Shown here: one piece after another, positions 1 to 10,342 of the stretch
Layout: each line of letters begins with the position of its first letter
Position numbering within the stretch: the first letter of the stretch is position 1
From: Moniliophthora roreri
Lineage: Eukaryota; Basidiomycota; Agaricomycetes; Agaricales; Marasmiaceae
DNA length: 64,000 bases
NCBI GenBank assembly: GCA_001466705.2
Contig: LATX02000174.1
Span: 248,001-312,000, forward strand
Direction: 5' to 3'
Position numbers and translations under genes: made by a program
The notes under the pieces: generated by a model
Database searches by the model: none
What the model was told of the DNA's origin: nothing
Seen by the model: the letters and a program-made list of their open reading frames with translations, nothing else

Positions 1-105
1 TTTGGTAAACCAGGCCTAGCCTTTTACCTTCAGCATTTTGGGCCAAAATGCTGCTGGCATGCCAAAATGCCAGGTGATGTCATTCTACCAATGAAGTGCT
101 CTTAC
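1..105. repeat. Fragment of a dispersed repeat, same as the right end of the element at 47.9-48.4 kb
   Basis: The first ~105 bases match 48,345-48,447 almost base for base, apart from CG/TG and CG/CA differences. The shared part holds several GGCATGCC/AAATGCC motifs. Only the right end of the repeat is inside the window here, so its left end must lie upstream. The reading is repeat identity only; no coding sequence is visible. Confidence 0.7.
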
Positions 106-125
106 CCACGTACCATCATGATATA

Positions 126-648
126 CTACACCGCTGGAGTGAACTTATCTGTAATCTATTGTAGTAGGGGATCTGGGGCACCAGACAGCATTATAGTGGT
201 CACATGACTGTAGTTCCAATAGCCTTTCACTGTGTACATAGCATAGACTCATCAGCAACCAGCACCGTGTCTTTGGCATCGCATTAGCCAGACCACCTGG
301 CCCTCTCCACTATGTGTCCTGTAATTTGTCAGACCTATATCCAGGACATCTAGCAAAATATACTGAGACCATACATTGGCTTCAGGAGCCAGGTAAGAGA
401 CTTCATCTTTCCTCTGCTCCTCCCTTGCTCTCCCTTGTGCCCTTTGCCCTCAGAGAGGTCAAATACTCACTTTGGACATACAGTATTTCTGGCATGGGAG
501 GGGTAGGTCAATGTTGGGTTTTCCATTGCTCGAAAAGACCTTATGGAAGTGTCACATGGCATTATGTGGGCCATTATATTGGTGGTATATATTGGGGATG
601 ACAAATTACAGGACACAGACCACAGATAAGTTCACTCTGGTAGTGTAG
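126..648. mobile_element. TIR element (DNA-transposon or MITE-like remnant) interrupted by a solo LTR
   Basis: The left part (126-159 plus 310-335) and the right part (~600-648) are imperfect reverse complements over about 50 bp. The ends read CTACAC...GTGTAG, and both arms contain GAACTTATCTGT and TGTCCTGTAATTTGTC or their complements. The left arm is continuous only when the LTR at 160-309 is removed, so the TIR element was there first. I found no convincing target-site duplication and no transposase coding sequence, so the superfamily is not assigned. Confidence 0.6.
160..309. mobile_element. Solo LTR (150 bp) of the small LTR family, target duplication CTAT
   Basis: It begins TGTAGTAGGGG and ends CCCTCTCCA (TG...CA), and is flanked on both sides by CTAT (156-159 and 310-313). 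It is homologous over its length to 10,547-10,696 and to the paired terminal repeats at 52,896-53,062 and 55,133-55,299. Many differences from the other copies are CG replaced by TG or CA. No internal region is attached, so this is a solo LTR left by recombination. Confidence 0.8.
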
Positions 649-745
649 GGTGCTGAACCAGTGAAGGAACACTGTGGTTATGAGTTCATGCTCCTTCTTT
701 ACACTGCCAACTCGCTAACAGTGCTTCTTTCCCTCGAGTGGGTGA

Positions 746-954
746 TGTCATGAAATAGTGTTTTACATACTCAGACTTGTTTCAATCATTTTATATTTCT
801 CTTACTTGTCTCATTCTCTAGTCTCAGATATAATACAAATTCTACTTATTTCATATATACAACACAAAATCTACTATAAAAACTGTACCTACTCTAACAT
901 ATAGATAACTAAATTGATCTTCTCTTTGTTCCCCAAAAACACCAATCTACAACA
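746..954 (+). repeat. 5' LTR of the copia-type element
   Basis: 209 bp with TG...CA ends. It differs from the 3' LTR at about eight positions. At three of them the 5' copy has TG where the 3' copy has CA, or the reverse, which is best explained by independent deamination of an ancestral CG on opposite strands. Confidence 0.9.
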
Positions 955-966
955 GGTTATGGGCCC
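955..966 (+). other. Candidate primer binding site, initiator-Met half-tRNA type
   Basis: The bases GGTTATGGGCCC directly abut the 5' LTR. They complement the GGGCTCATAACC anticodon arm of eukaryotic initiator tRNA with one mismatch. Copia-group elements are known to prime from an internal tRNA fragment, which fits. Confidence 0.7.
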
Positions 967-999
967 CGGTTCAGCCTAAACCACTGCATCACTTCTCTG

Positions 1000-1195
1000 A
1001 CCTACCAATGACCACTGACTGACCCCAACTGACCCCAACTGACTGACCAACGACTGACCAACTGATGACCAACTGATGACTGACCAACCAACAACCAACC
1101 AACCAACAACTAACCAACTGATGACCAACCCAGACTGACCCAGACTGACTCTGAAAGACCACAACCAATGACCAACCCTGAAAGACCATAAACAA
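1000..1195. repeat. Low-complexity GACCAACT/ACCAACC minisatellite in the element leader
   Basis: Degenerate tandem copies of an 8-13 bp unit built from GACCAACTGA and ACCAACC fill the leader between the primer site and the gag start. The frames crossing it on the minus strand, rich in Trp, Ser and Val, are composition artefacts. Confidence 0.75.
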
Positions 1196-1224
1196 CCAAC
1201 CTGACCATTTGAAATCAGACAACA

Positions 1225-1500
1225 ATGAGAAATTCCAACAAAGACATCATGAAGCTGAAGGGAGAAGAGAATTATAGGGCATGGGAATACAGGACTAGGG
1301 TGGTGGCGTGAGCTGCAAACTTATTGGAGACATTGATGGGTGAAGATGAGAAACCAAATGGAGGACCAAGCAGCAAAGCAGTGAAGGCCTGGAAGAATAG
1401 AAGAGATGCAGCCACAGAGATGTTGGTGAAATGTCTGGAGGACGAGGTGTTGACACATGCCAAGGGATTTGCTGAAGATCTGGTGATATGCATAACTTTT
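1225..1500 (+). pseudogene. Copia gag, N-terminal fragment
   Basis: From ATG 1225 the frame reads a gag-like start (KLKGEENYRAWEYR...), then an in-frame TGA at 1309-1311, then continues in the same frame (LLETLMGEDEKPNGGPSSKA...AWKNRRDAATEML). This is the pattern of fungal copia gag proteins I know (UBN2/DUF4219-like). The TGA sits where a CGA or AAG codon is expected. Homology stops near 1490, and the next gag part appears only at ~3250, so about 1.7 kb of unrelated AT-rich DNA separates the two. The gene is dead. Confidence 0.75.
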
Positions 1501-3245
1501 ACCTTTTATTTTGCATGCAAATAGAGAATATTTTGCACTTTTATAGTTGAAAATGAAAGATATAAGGGAATTGAGGACTAGTGTGAGCCCTGAGCAACTA
1601 GTCAAAGTGAGTAGTAGAGAAGGATACAAAATATTAGCAGAGTAATGGTTGATGGTAGGCCATACAAGGGTACCTGACCACTGCTAGTATGAAAATAAAC
1701 AGCAAATCTGAACACAGAGGAGCATCCTGAAACCTGTAGAGAACCACACCACATAATATTTCTCTATTGAAAGCATACCAAAGGGAATATTTTCACTTTT
1801 AACAATATTTTCAATCTATACCCAACTTGAAGGAAGAATAAAAGCCTTCAATGATACACATATGAGAATATTATCGAGAAATAGATATGAAACAGAGGAT
1901 GACAAATTATCGGCAAGGGATACTCGAGATACTGAATGTCAAATTGAAGAATGAAATAGATGATCAGCTACTGGAAGGGTGCCTGTATCATGGAAAAACA
2001 GAAGACAAAGCTGTATGACAAGAAACCAGCATAGCTGAGCTTACATGTACACTTTAAACAATAGAGATGGAAGCATATTGTGTGTCCATAGAGCAGATGA
2101 TAGAAGACAGAGAAGGAAGGAACTGTGCAGAGTGGCATGGAAGTACAATATTTTCAAACAGAGTCGGAAGAAGAGCTGTTTGATAGAGAAAATTGCAAAT
2201 GGTTAGTGTCAGAAGACTGCACAATTGTCAAAGAAAAAGAATAAAAGAGATTATGGCTACAAAGCCTGACTACAATCGGACACTGTGACAGAGAAATTAC
2301 CAAACACAGCTCAGTTTATATAATATTTATCACCTGACTCAGTTTTATTTGTATTTGTGACATATATATTAGATTATTTATGTTGTAGAGTATATAAGGG
2401 GACATGTTTTGTAGGTGGAAGGCAGGAGAGATACTGCCCACCAATTACCAGAGTGTATGATGTTGTTGTTCAGGTAGAAGAGCTACTGGCAATCAGTATT
2501 TTTCAACCACTTTGGGCCCTAGCTTATTTAGTTGTGCAAGAGGCACAGGCTAGTTGAGACCTGAGATTGTAACCCAAACCAGAGATATAAATAAAAGCTA
2601 GGAAGAGCTTAGTTTTTAATGCAAGAGGCATGTTTTCCAATAAGAGAAACATTGTATCAGTCTCCTAAGAGAGTAGCTGACGTGCATCAGTAGTCTGGTG
2701 TTTCAACGTGAATCAGAGAGGGTTTCAGGCTAGCAGTATCTAGAAGATTTGTCCTCTTGAGAATCATTGCAGAACATAGCTAAGAGGGCTATATTCAGGT
2801 ACAAGAGGTACCTTTGTTCTCACTTAGAAGAAGTTTATTCTTTTGAAGTGATTAATAAAACCACAAAACCAATAAATATTATACAAACAAACACCCATTT
2901 TCAATCTGAGAAGTTGTTTTGAAGGCAATCATCTCTGAACTACCAAGTGAGACATTGAGAATTATTCTTGACGTTGTGGTAACAGTGAACCACACCAAAC
3001 CAACTCGCAAACAAAACTGAGAATCAAGAACTTATATATACCTTTTTCGGGGGTATTTTGGCACCACAGGCCTTGTGTTTTCATAGTAGAGGCATAGGTT
3101 TTTGAGCATCTTCACCGGCAGGTCTTTGGGCTCATCTGACAGCAATATTTGGAGGGTCAGGAGTGGGAGTGGCTGTTAGAATGTGGAGGGAGTTCTCAAA
3201 TGTGAAATATAGAGGAGAGGAGATGACAATAGTGATGGGGCAGAT
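1500..3245. other. AT-rich stretch inside gag without recognised coding content
   Basis: No homology to gag or pol is visible in any frame, and all frames are short. It is either an insertion within gag or scrambled element DNA. The last ~600 bp (from 2646) belong to the tandemly doubled segment. Confidence 0.5.
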
Positions 3246-3249
3246 CTGA

Positions 3250-3705
3250 TCTCTAGCTGACGACCTCAAACAAATCCATAACGACCGACCTAGTGATACA
3301 CACATTGTTGCCGTCATGCTGAATTCCATTGCAGAACACTCTGGCTTTGGTGATCTCATTACAAATCTAGAGTCCCTGAAAGAAGAAATGGAGGTGGATG
3401 ATGTTGAGCTTAGAATTGTGTGGAAGGCAAAGAATTTGAAGGATGATGGGTGTATGGAGTCTGGGGGAGTACACATCAGTGTCCCAGGATTACAGACTGT
3501 GGCCTTGGCAGCTAACTCAAATGCTGTTCAATGCGAGAATCCAAAGTGCCAGTGAATGGGCCATATGATCGAGGAGTGTTTTAGGGAAGGAGGAAAGAAG
3601 GAGGGGCAGTACCCGGAGTGGTATCTCAGACTCAGAAGAAATGACGGCTCCACAACCCAGGCTACACCGACTTCGAATTTCACCAATCATTATGCAATGT
3701 GAGTC
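3250..3705 (+). pseudogene. Copia gag, C-terminal fragment with zinc knuckle (copy 1)
   Basis: The frame runs DDLKQIHNDRPSDTHIVAVM..., through ESLKEEMEVDDVELR, to a zinc knuckle of spacing CX4CX4HX4C that is broken by an in-frame TGA at 3553-3555 just after its second Cys. It ends EGQYPEWY...NFTNHYAM and then stops. Known fungal copia gags have the same knuckle and an EGQ.PEWW-type tail. Immediately downstream is the purine tract and LTR rather than pol, so a deletion removed the enzyme region. Confidence 0.75.
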
Positions 3706-3721
3706 CTCATCTGCAGGGGAG

Positions 3722-3835
3722 TGTCATGAAATAGCATTTTACATACTCAGACTTGTTTCAATCATTTTATATTTCTCTTACTTGTCTCATTCTCTAGTCT
3801 CAGATATAATACAAATTCTACTCATTTCATATATA
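3722..3835 (+). repeat. Truncated internal LTR copy
   Basis: 114 bp identical, but for one base, to the start of the 3' LTR at 4952. It is cut by the N at 3836. It is the tail of the first copy of the tandem duplication and was not inserted independently. Confidence 0.85.
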
Positions 3836-4479
3836 NGAAACATTGTATCAGTCTACTAAGAGAGTAGCTGACGTGCATCAGTAGTCTGGTGTTTCAACGT
3901 GAATCAGAGAGGGTTTCAGGCTAGCAGTATCTAGAAGATTTGTCCTCTTGAGAATCATTGCAGAACATAGCTAAGAGGGCTATATTCAGGTACAAGAGGT
4001 ACCTTTGTTCTCACTTAGAAGAAGTTTATTCTTTGGGCAGTTTCTGGTTGAAATCTATACCAGTATTTGCTTTTGAAGTGATTAATAAAACCACAAAACC
4101 AATAAATATTATACAAACAAACACCCATTTTCAATCTGAGAAGTTGTTTTGAAGGCAATCATCTCTGAACTACCAAGTGAGACATTGAGAATTATTCTTG
4201 ACGTTGTGGTAACAGTGAACCACACCAAACCAACTCGCAAACAAAACTGAGAATCAAGAACTTATATATACCTTTTTCGGGGGTATTTTGGCACCACAGG
4301 CCTTGTGTTTTCATAGTAGAGGCATAGGTTTTTGAGCATCTTCACCGGCAGGTCTTTGGGCTCATCTGACAGCAATATTTGGAGGGTCAGGAGTGGGAGT
4401 GGCTGTTAGAATGTGGAGGGAGTTCTCAAATGTGAAATATAGAGGAGAGGAGATGACAATAGTGATGGGGCAGATCTGA

Positions 4480-4935
4480 TCTCTAGCTGACGACCTCAAA
4501 CAAATCCATAACGACCGACCTAGTGATACACACATTGTTGCCGTCATGCTGAATTCCATTGCAGAACACTCTGGCTTTGGTGATCTCATTACAAATCTAG
4601 AGTCCCTGAAAGAAGAAATGGAGGTGGATGATGTTGAGCTTAGAATTGTGTGGAAGGCAAAGAATTTGAAGGATGATGGGTGTATGGAGTCTGGGGGAGT
4701 ACACATCAGTGTCCCAGGATTACAGACTGTGGCCTTGGCAGCTAACTCAAATGCTGTTCAATGCGAGAATCCAAAGTGCCAGTGAATGGGCCATATGATC
4801 GAGGAGTGTTTTAGGGAAGGAGGAAAGAAGGAGGGGCAGTACCCGGAGTGGTATCTCAGACTCAGAAGAAATGACGGCTCCACAACCCAGGCTACACCGA
4901 CTTCGAATTTCACCAATCATTATGCAATGTGAGTC
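4480..4935 (+). pseudogene. Copia gag, C-terminal fragment (copy 2)
   Basis: This is the second copy of the fragment at 3250-3705, offset by 1230 bp and carrying the same TGA, here at 4783-4785. The shared stop shows that the lesion preceded the duplication. Confidence 0.75.
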
Positions 4936-4951
4936 CTCATCTGCAGGGGAG

Positions 4952-5160
4952 TGTCATGAAATAGCATTTTACATACTCAGACTTGTTTCAATCATTTTAT
5001 ATTTCTCTTACTTGTCTCATTCTCTAGTCTTAGATATAATACAAATTCTACTCATTTCATATATACAACACAAAATCTACTATAAAAACTGTACCTACTC
5101 TAACATATAGATAACTAAATCAATCTTCTCTTTGTTCCCCAAAAACACCAATCTATGACA
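4952..5160 (+). repeat. 3' LTR of the copia-type element
   Basis: 209 bp, preceded by the purine run and followed directly by the GGTGA target duplication. See the 5' LTR for the CG-site differences. Confidence 0.9.
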
Positions 5161-5165
5161 GGTGA

Positions 5166-5920
5166 TATCATCAATGACATACCCTGTACATATCTTAGTT
5201 GGCTGTGGTATCGATAATATGGGTATAGAACGGTATGCATTGCGGCGATAATAATTCTATTTCCAGAACACCAGAACAACCATCACAAGAAGGAATTGCT
5301 ATCGAGAAGAGCATTCAAAAAAAGTTAGGCTGGCACTGAAGGTAGTCCGATTAAATGAAGTTGTTATGTTGACAGTCACGATGCTGGTACTAGGTGACAC
5401 AAAAGCCTTATGAGAAGCACCGCAGTGGAGAATGATTCCAGGACCACTATGGGTTGAGGAGGGAAAATGATTCTACCCGCTGCGGCCCACTGGCTGCAAA
5501 AGTTCGTATGAAAGGGATCTCCCAGTAGGATTCGGAAAAGTAGATGAGTTATGCAGCCGACAATCAAAAAATAATAGGTAGGAGATTACAACACAATCTC
5601 CTGGGCAAGCTTTGGAATAGACATCAGGTAGCTCAGGCCTAGAATAGTATTGACTTTAGCGATCGATACAAAACGACGGTAAATGAATCGTTCATTTACC
5701 GCAAAGAGTGTTTAGTTCAACAATCAATCTTTGACCGTTTGTGTAACGCATTATCCCAAAAGGTGGTCCTGTTAGGGCACCACCTAGTATAAGGCGTATA
5801 ACTTAGAGCCGGTTAAGGCGATAGAGTGCGAGTAGGTGATAGTTCAATAGCAAGATGTAGTGTCATTTACAGCAACGTGGTACGATAGGTGCGGCCGTAC
5901 TCTGGGTACGGTGTCAAGAA
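5166..5920. other. Intergenic, nothing recognised
   Basis: No frame in this stretch shows a family resemblance, and I see no RNA gene. It separates the retroelement from the decayed GH16 copy. Confidence 0.4.
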
Positions 5921-5929
5921 ATGAAAATA

Positions 5930-6620
5930 GGCGCGTGTGGATAAGATAGAGCGACAGAGACGTTACAGTTTGATACCGCAAGCAGAAGCGGAATATGTTG
6001 CGCCAGGTCTTCCTTGGTGCGATGTATCCATGGCGCCGGATTTGGCCCCGCATATGAAGATCGGTACACTAGAACGCTGCGCAACGTCAGCCTGTTCAAA
6101 GCCCTTGCCAAGGACATTGGTCTTCGTTTCTACCAGGCATCCAGTAGCGGTGTCACAATCCCTGTTAACGGTATTTTTGCTTAGAGCCGAGATAGAGGTC
6201 TGAGTGCGGACAGGATTCGTTTGCAAAGCTATTGACGCCAATATCGTTGGTGCTTCCCATGATATCAACTACGCTTGCGTGTGACCATTTGAGATCCGTA
6301 TCTTCTGCCGAGAAACCTGACTAGACCTAAAAGGAAGATATGGGAGTAAGGGCCGAGGGAGGGTTGTGGATAGGCGAAGAACCAGAGCAGCCGTGATAGC
6401 ATCTATGATAGTCAAGCTTCCGATGGCATGAGCGTCTTTTGAAGTGATCTGGACCTGTTGTTGACGGATTAGAGAACGTGTCCCGGAAACGGGGTGGAGC
6501 AATATTCCTGACTGCGTTTCGAGAAGATGGTAACGATGCAGTTCTCATTTTTGCGGTGTTATCAAAAGCGGCCCTCATTTGAAAGATGGAGGCTACGATC
6601 ACGAGGGAATGAGCTGTGCT
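5930..6620 (-). pseudogene. GH16 glucanase pseudogene, copy 1 (heavily decayed)
   Basis: Read on the minus strand, fragments line up in order with the intact GH16 at 43.6 kb: VQITSKDAHAIGSLTIIDA, then WSHASVVDIMGSTNDIG, then CDTATGCLVETKTNVLGKGF. The fragments lie in different frames, with stops between them. The catalytic GEIDIIEG signature has become SVVDIMG, so both catalytic glutamates are lost. Exon 1 with the signal peptide and the C-terminal region are not recognisable. Confidence 0.75.
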
Positions 6621-6624
6621 TGAT

Positions 6625-7360
6625 TTTATTACGAGAAGCGCTATAAGATGAATTAGGTTGGTCTACTCTTCTGATGGAGTCGCCAGCAAGTCGCCAGGCG
6701 CTTGAGTCAGTCTTTTACTTGGCGAGGTGACTTCAAGTTTGATACTCGGTAAAATATGGGGAGGAAGGCCCTAAGGGAACGAAGAACTTCATCAAAATGC
6801 TGATGGTAGTTAGGTGCTGACCAGAGGAATTTGCAAAACAAAACCAAGCATGTGGCAGTGCCGCCAGCGCTCATCTTTCCACTTACCGTCATGGCCTGCA
6901 AAACGACATGCTATTTCCTCTTCTGACGAGAAATTCAGTTCATGGTGATGCATACGGTTATCAGCAACCTGAATGTCGCACTTTGACTACAGCTTCATTG
7001 ATGACTACAACTTCCAGTCGGTAGTGCAACGTTCCATGAAGGATTCTGAGGCTATGCGACTGTATTCGACCCTTTCCATTTACCCGTCTTCAAGTCCACA
7101 TGGTATTAATTCATTCGCGCAGTCGCTTTCGCAACGCTGTCAGAGAAGACGGTGATCATCGTTGAAGAAAACATTTTATCATGGTCGTAAAGTAAGCCCA
7201 CTTGCACTGCATCTTGAGGTTATTCCGCACATAATTCAATTTTCCAGTTTCGGGTCAGATTGTATGGGTAGAGTCGTAGAGAAGTCCTGAAGAGACGCTA
7301 CGTCGTCGCCTTGACGCTCCACAATCCGACGCGTATAAAGTGATCGACAAAAGTTTCGAT
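6625..7360. other. Intergenic, possible decayed upstream flank of GH16 copy 1
   Basis: Around 7020-7080 short stretches resemble 13,485-13,530 upstream of GH16 copy 3 (CATGAAGGATTCT against CAGGAAGGATTCT). This suggests that the GH16 genes were duplicated together with their flanks. I see no gene here. Confidence 0.4.
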
Positions 7361-7365
7361 GCCTC

Positions 7366-7488
7366 ACACTTCATTTTCGTTTTCGCAACCTTTTCTTTGA
7401 CTACCTGTTTTACACTTCGTTTTCGTTTTCGCTTTCCTGATCTTTTCCTCCCTTTGATTAACTTTCTCAACTCCACATCCCTACCATA
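7366..7488 (+). promoter_or_regulatory. Pyrimidine-rich promoter with TTTTCG repeats
   Basis: Immediately upstream of the start at 7489 are two clusters of TTCGTTTTCG, followed by CT-rich sequence and AACTTTCTCAACTCC leading to the ATG. Pyrimidine-rich leaders at the start region are typical of actively transcribed fungal genes. The functional claim is inference. Confidence 0.45.
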
Positions 7489-8101
7489 ATGTTCCGATAC
7501 CTCTACGTCGCACTCTTGGCTACGAGCATCGCAGTTGTTGGTGCTAAACCAGTACAGGAACGCCGCGATTGTGAGTTCACGACATTTTCTTTACATTGAC
7601 AAGTCGCTAACAAGGAGCTCCTTACCCCTGAAGTTGGCGATATCGTTAACGACGTTACCGAAGGAGGTGAGTTTCTCGCGTTCTTATGAAAAGACACGAC
7701 TTTATAACCCATATGCAGCTGGATCTCTTTTCAACGAGGCAACTGCTGGTGCAGCTTCCGTATTCGACCAAGGCACATCGCTTGGAGCCGGAGTACTCAC
7801 CACGGTGGTTTGTGAGTCTCCCCTTGTTTCTCTCCTCTGATTTTCCGTACTCATCCTATTGAATTGTATAGCCGGAGCGCAGGGCGCCGCAACCGTCATT
7901 ACCAGTGCAGGAGGTCAAGCTATCACCCTTGCAGCCTCTGGAGCAAGTGGTGCTGGTGTTGTCGTCACCTCTTTCGCTGGACAGCAATACACCGCTCTAG
8001 TCAGCTCGGGAACCAAAGTTTCATTCAGTGGTGTGCCGATTGCGGCGTCGTTGATCACCATGGTTGGAGGTGCTGTTATGGGCGCGATATTGGTGATGTG
8101 A
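7489..8101 (+). CDS. Small secreted / surface protein, about 155 aa, 4 exons
   Basis: Exons are 7489-7570, 7604-7666, 7719-7811 and 7872-8101, giving a 155-residue protein with all junctions in frame. The N-terminus (MFRYLYVALLATSIAVVGA) is a signal peptide, followed by KPVQERR, a possible basic cleavage site. The rest is Gly/Ala/Ser/Thr/Val-rich with no cysteine. The last ~25 residues are hydrophobic with no charge, which would suit a GPI-anchor signal or a membrane tail. Intron 1 would be only 33 nt (GTGAGT...TTGACAAG); the longer alternatives at the next AGs create a stop at once. I do not recognise a family. It lies between two decayed GH16 copies but on the other strand. Confidence 0.65.
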
Positions 8102-8399
8102 TGCGGAGATTTCTGAATCATGGGCGGTGGATATTATGGACCCTTTCCTTTATGTATAAATACGATTGTCGAGGGAGCTTCTCGGAGCCGATAGGAGAAA
8201 TTGGGCGACAATTGTTCATTGTCAATCTCCCCGGGACCAGTGAAGCGATACTGCTATTTAAGGCTGGCAGCATTAAAGGTGGGGGATCACCGCTCAATAT
8301 GTTCAAGGCCAATGAAACAATGCTGCCGTCCGAGGCTGCGGCGGTTGGTAGAACGATTGCGTCAACACACCATCTGTATCACCACTTATAGGTTATTGA

Positions 8400-9960
8400 T
8401 ACTATTCTATTGCGAGAACGTCAGGACTACAGTCAGGAAAGACTCGAAAGAGGTAGTCATCGGAAGGAGTGTGGCATCCAAGGAGATTCTCGGTGCAGAA
8501 GAGAAAATGACTGCTGTCCCCACGGCAGGGGGACTGGTCATAGTCCTCGAAGCGATGGTTGTTGAATCCAACGTCGCTGATACAGACGTCCTCGCTACAA
8601 AAGTTCTGATATACGAAATTCCTCAATATGCCGTTCCATAGTTGCTTCCGTCGCTAATTGCATTCGCCTGATGTAAAGGTTAATAAGCAAAAAAAAAAGG
8701 TCGGCAACGCAGCTTGAAGCAACCTACGATGCATTCGCCAGGGCATGTCTCAGGGTAGATAGACTGTTAGACTGTATCCCGGCCCTGCGATGAGTTACAT
8801 GTCGGTATCCAGAACACAACAAATTAGAACACACATACCACTGACCGCAAAGGGTGGGGTCTGAAGAACCTCTCAATATCGCAATCAGCAGAAGGGTAAG
8901 CAGCACTAGGCTGTCCCCAACCCGACGTATCCGTCGTAGTGTTAAATATTGCATTCGATATAGAAGTTGGCGTATCACCACGCTGTAGAACCATATCATC
9001 AACTTCTCCCAATCCAAACAATTAAAAAGAAAGTGTCTCACACTCCAAAACCATAGAAAAACACCGGAAACGCTGATCTGAGCGGCAAAAACGCCCCTCC
9101 AGCCTGCGCAAACCCGGCGCCAAAACTATTGGCTTTCGTTTCTTCCACTTTGCGGCCCACGGCAGTACCGCAGTCTTTGTCAAGGGTTTTCCCAATTTGG
9201 GCAGTTTGGGAGATATCGGAAGTCTGGCTGCAGCTGGCACCGGTGTGCATGGCCATACTATTGTTGCCAACGCCGTTTCTGCCTTCAATGATGTCGATTT
9301 CTCCTGCGTAAGGCCATGCCATTTCAGTCCCTAGTATCGAGAATGCGGGCTGTACCTAGAAACAACCCATCAGATGCGGAAGCGCATCCGGAGAGATCGA
9401 TACCTACAGAGCATCCATACGGTATGTGGATGGCATCTATGATGATCAGACTTCCGATGGGATATGCATCTTTCGAGGTGATCTTGACCCCAGGGAATTG
9501 ACAGATTAGATTTGTTACCAGGAGACGAGGCGAAATGGTGCCAATTGAGTTTCGGTGAATAGATGATCCAGCTTCGATTTTCGTATTATTGTCGACTCGC
9601 ACAATGGCATACCCGGACGAAGGATCGACAAAGGCTAGCTTCTGTTGTGTGGCAACATTCTGATTAACGTACTGTACGTTTCCTATGAGCACATACAAAG
9701 TTCATTTTCTTGCGGGTATGAACGAGTTACAAGAGTTGGTGGGCGCACCTTTTGTAGTATTATCAATCCCGTTATTGAAGTCCCATTTGGATGGAGAAGA
9801 AATCCTGGCCGGAGTATTCCTGAACCAGCTGGATTGGGCCACACTTGATTTCATTGCGTTCGGAAGTAATACGGAAATAACGGGAGAGTGAGAGTATCCC
9901 GAATGAGTCTGCAAATTATATACTTATGCTCACTTTGATAGTTGCACTGGTCTATGAGCT
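8400..9960 (-). pseudogene. GH16 glucanase pseudogene, copy 2 (nearly full length, several lesions)
   Basis: All exons of the intact GH16 at 43.6 kb can be followed: EYSGQDFFS, KWDFNNGIDNTT, NVQYVNQNVATQQKLAFVD, VKITSKDAYPIGSLIIIDA, PYAGEIDIIEG (catalytic ExDxxE intact), a Cys-rich loop, WGQPSAAYPSADC and the YIRTF end. Lesions against the intact copy are an extra 4 bp in exon 1 (about 9790-9793) that shifts the frame, one missing base near 9095 that shifts it again, and a TGA at 8623-8625 in place of the conserved Trp of YWEISYIR. With three independent breaks it cannot make the enzyme. The serine/threonine tail and GPI signal are eroded. Confidence 0.8.
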
Positions 9961-9964
9961 CTTC

Positions 9965-10340
9965 TAGCGTCCCGAGATCCCTATTGCATCGGCATTCCAA
10001 CTTCAATGCGAACACGAGTAAATTTTGGGTCATGCTTGACCTCATTGGACTGGAAAGGAGTGCTGTAACGAATGACAAGAGGAGTCACTCAAGGTGAGTC
10101 AATATAACTCAAGTGACCGAAGATTATAATCACTCCGGATGGTTGCTTGCGGTTACACCAACGCTCTGAGCTCATGACTCGCCTCATTTATCAGGCTCCT
10201 GAAGCGTATTTTATGGTCATTGAATTCCCTTCGCGGTATTGTATATGAGATGAAAGTAGAGGTGAGGGCAGCGGATAAGTTGATGGTAGTCAAAAGGCAA
10301 GCAGACGCCAAAAGGTCTAGATCATGATGGAGCAGGTGCA
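9965..10340. other. Duplicated upstream flank of GH16 copy 2
   Basis: Parts (for example 10,215-10,300) align with 13,010-13,075 upstream of GH16 copy 3, so the promoter region was duplicated together with the gene. No independent gene is evident. Confidence 0.45.
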
Positions 10341-10342
10341 TC

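Larger units (their letters stand above)
2646..5066 (+). repeat. 1.2-kb tandem duplication with an N at the junction
   Basis: 2646-3835 and 3837-5066 are nearly identical. I see only a few substitutions and one 39-bp gap in the first copy, flanked by short T-rich microhomology. The first copy stops inside an LTR at 3835, an N occupies 3836, and the second copy starts mid-element. Two near-identical copies joined at an ambiguous base suggest an assembly join of two haplotypes or reads at least as much as a real duplication. Confidence 0.85.
746..5160 (+). mobile_element. Ty1/copia-type LTR retrotransposon, defective (gag remains, no pol)
   Basis: The LTRs are 209 bp (746-954 and 4952-5160), start TGTCAT and end ACAACA/ATGACA, and are flanked by the 5-bp duplication GGTGA (741-745 and 5161-5165). 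Directly after the 5' LTR, GGTTATGGGCCC matches the complement of the initiator-Met tRNA anticodon arm at 11 of 12 bases, the half-tRNA type primer site known from copia elements. A purine run GCAGGGGAG precedes the 3' LTR. Gag is recognisable in two separated pieces; nothing resembling integrase, reverse transcriptase or RNase H is present. A 1.2-kb internal segment is doubled around an N at 3836. The element cannot be autonomous. Confidence 0.9.

Noticed and set aside
976..1225. Minus-strand Trp/Ser/Val repeat proteins
   Set aside because: Artefacts of the GACCAACT minisatellite.
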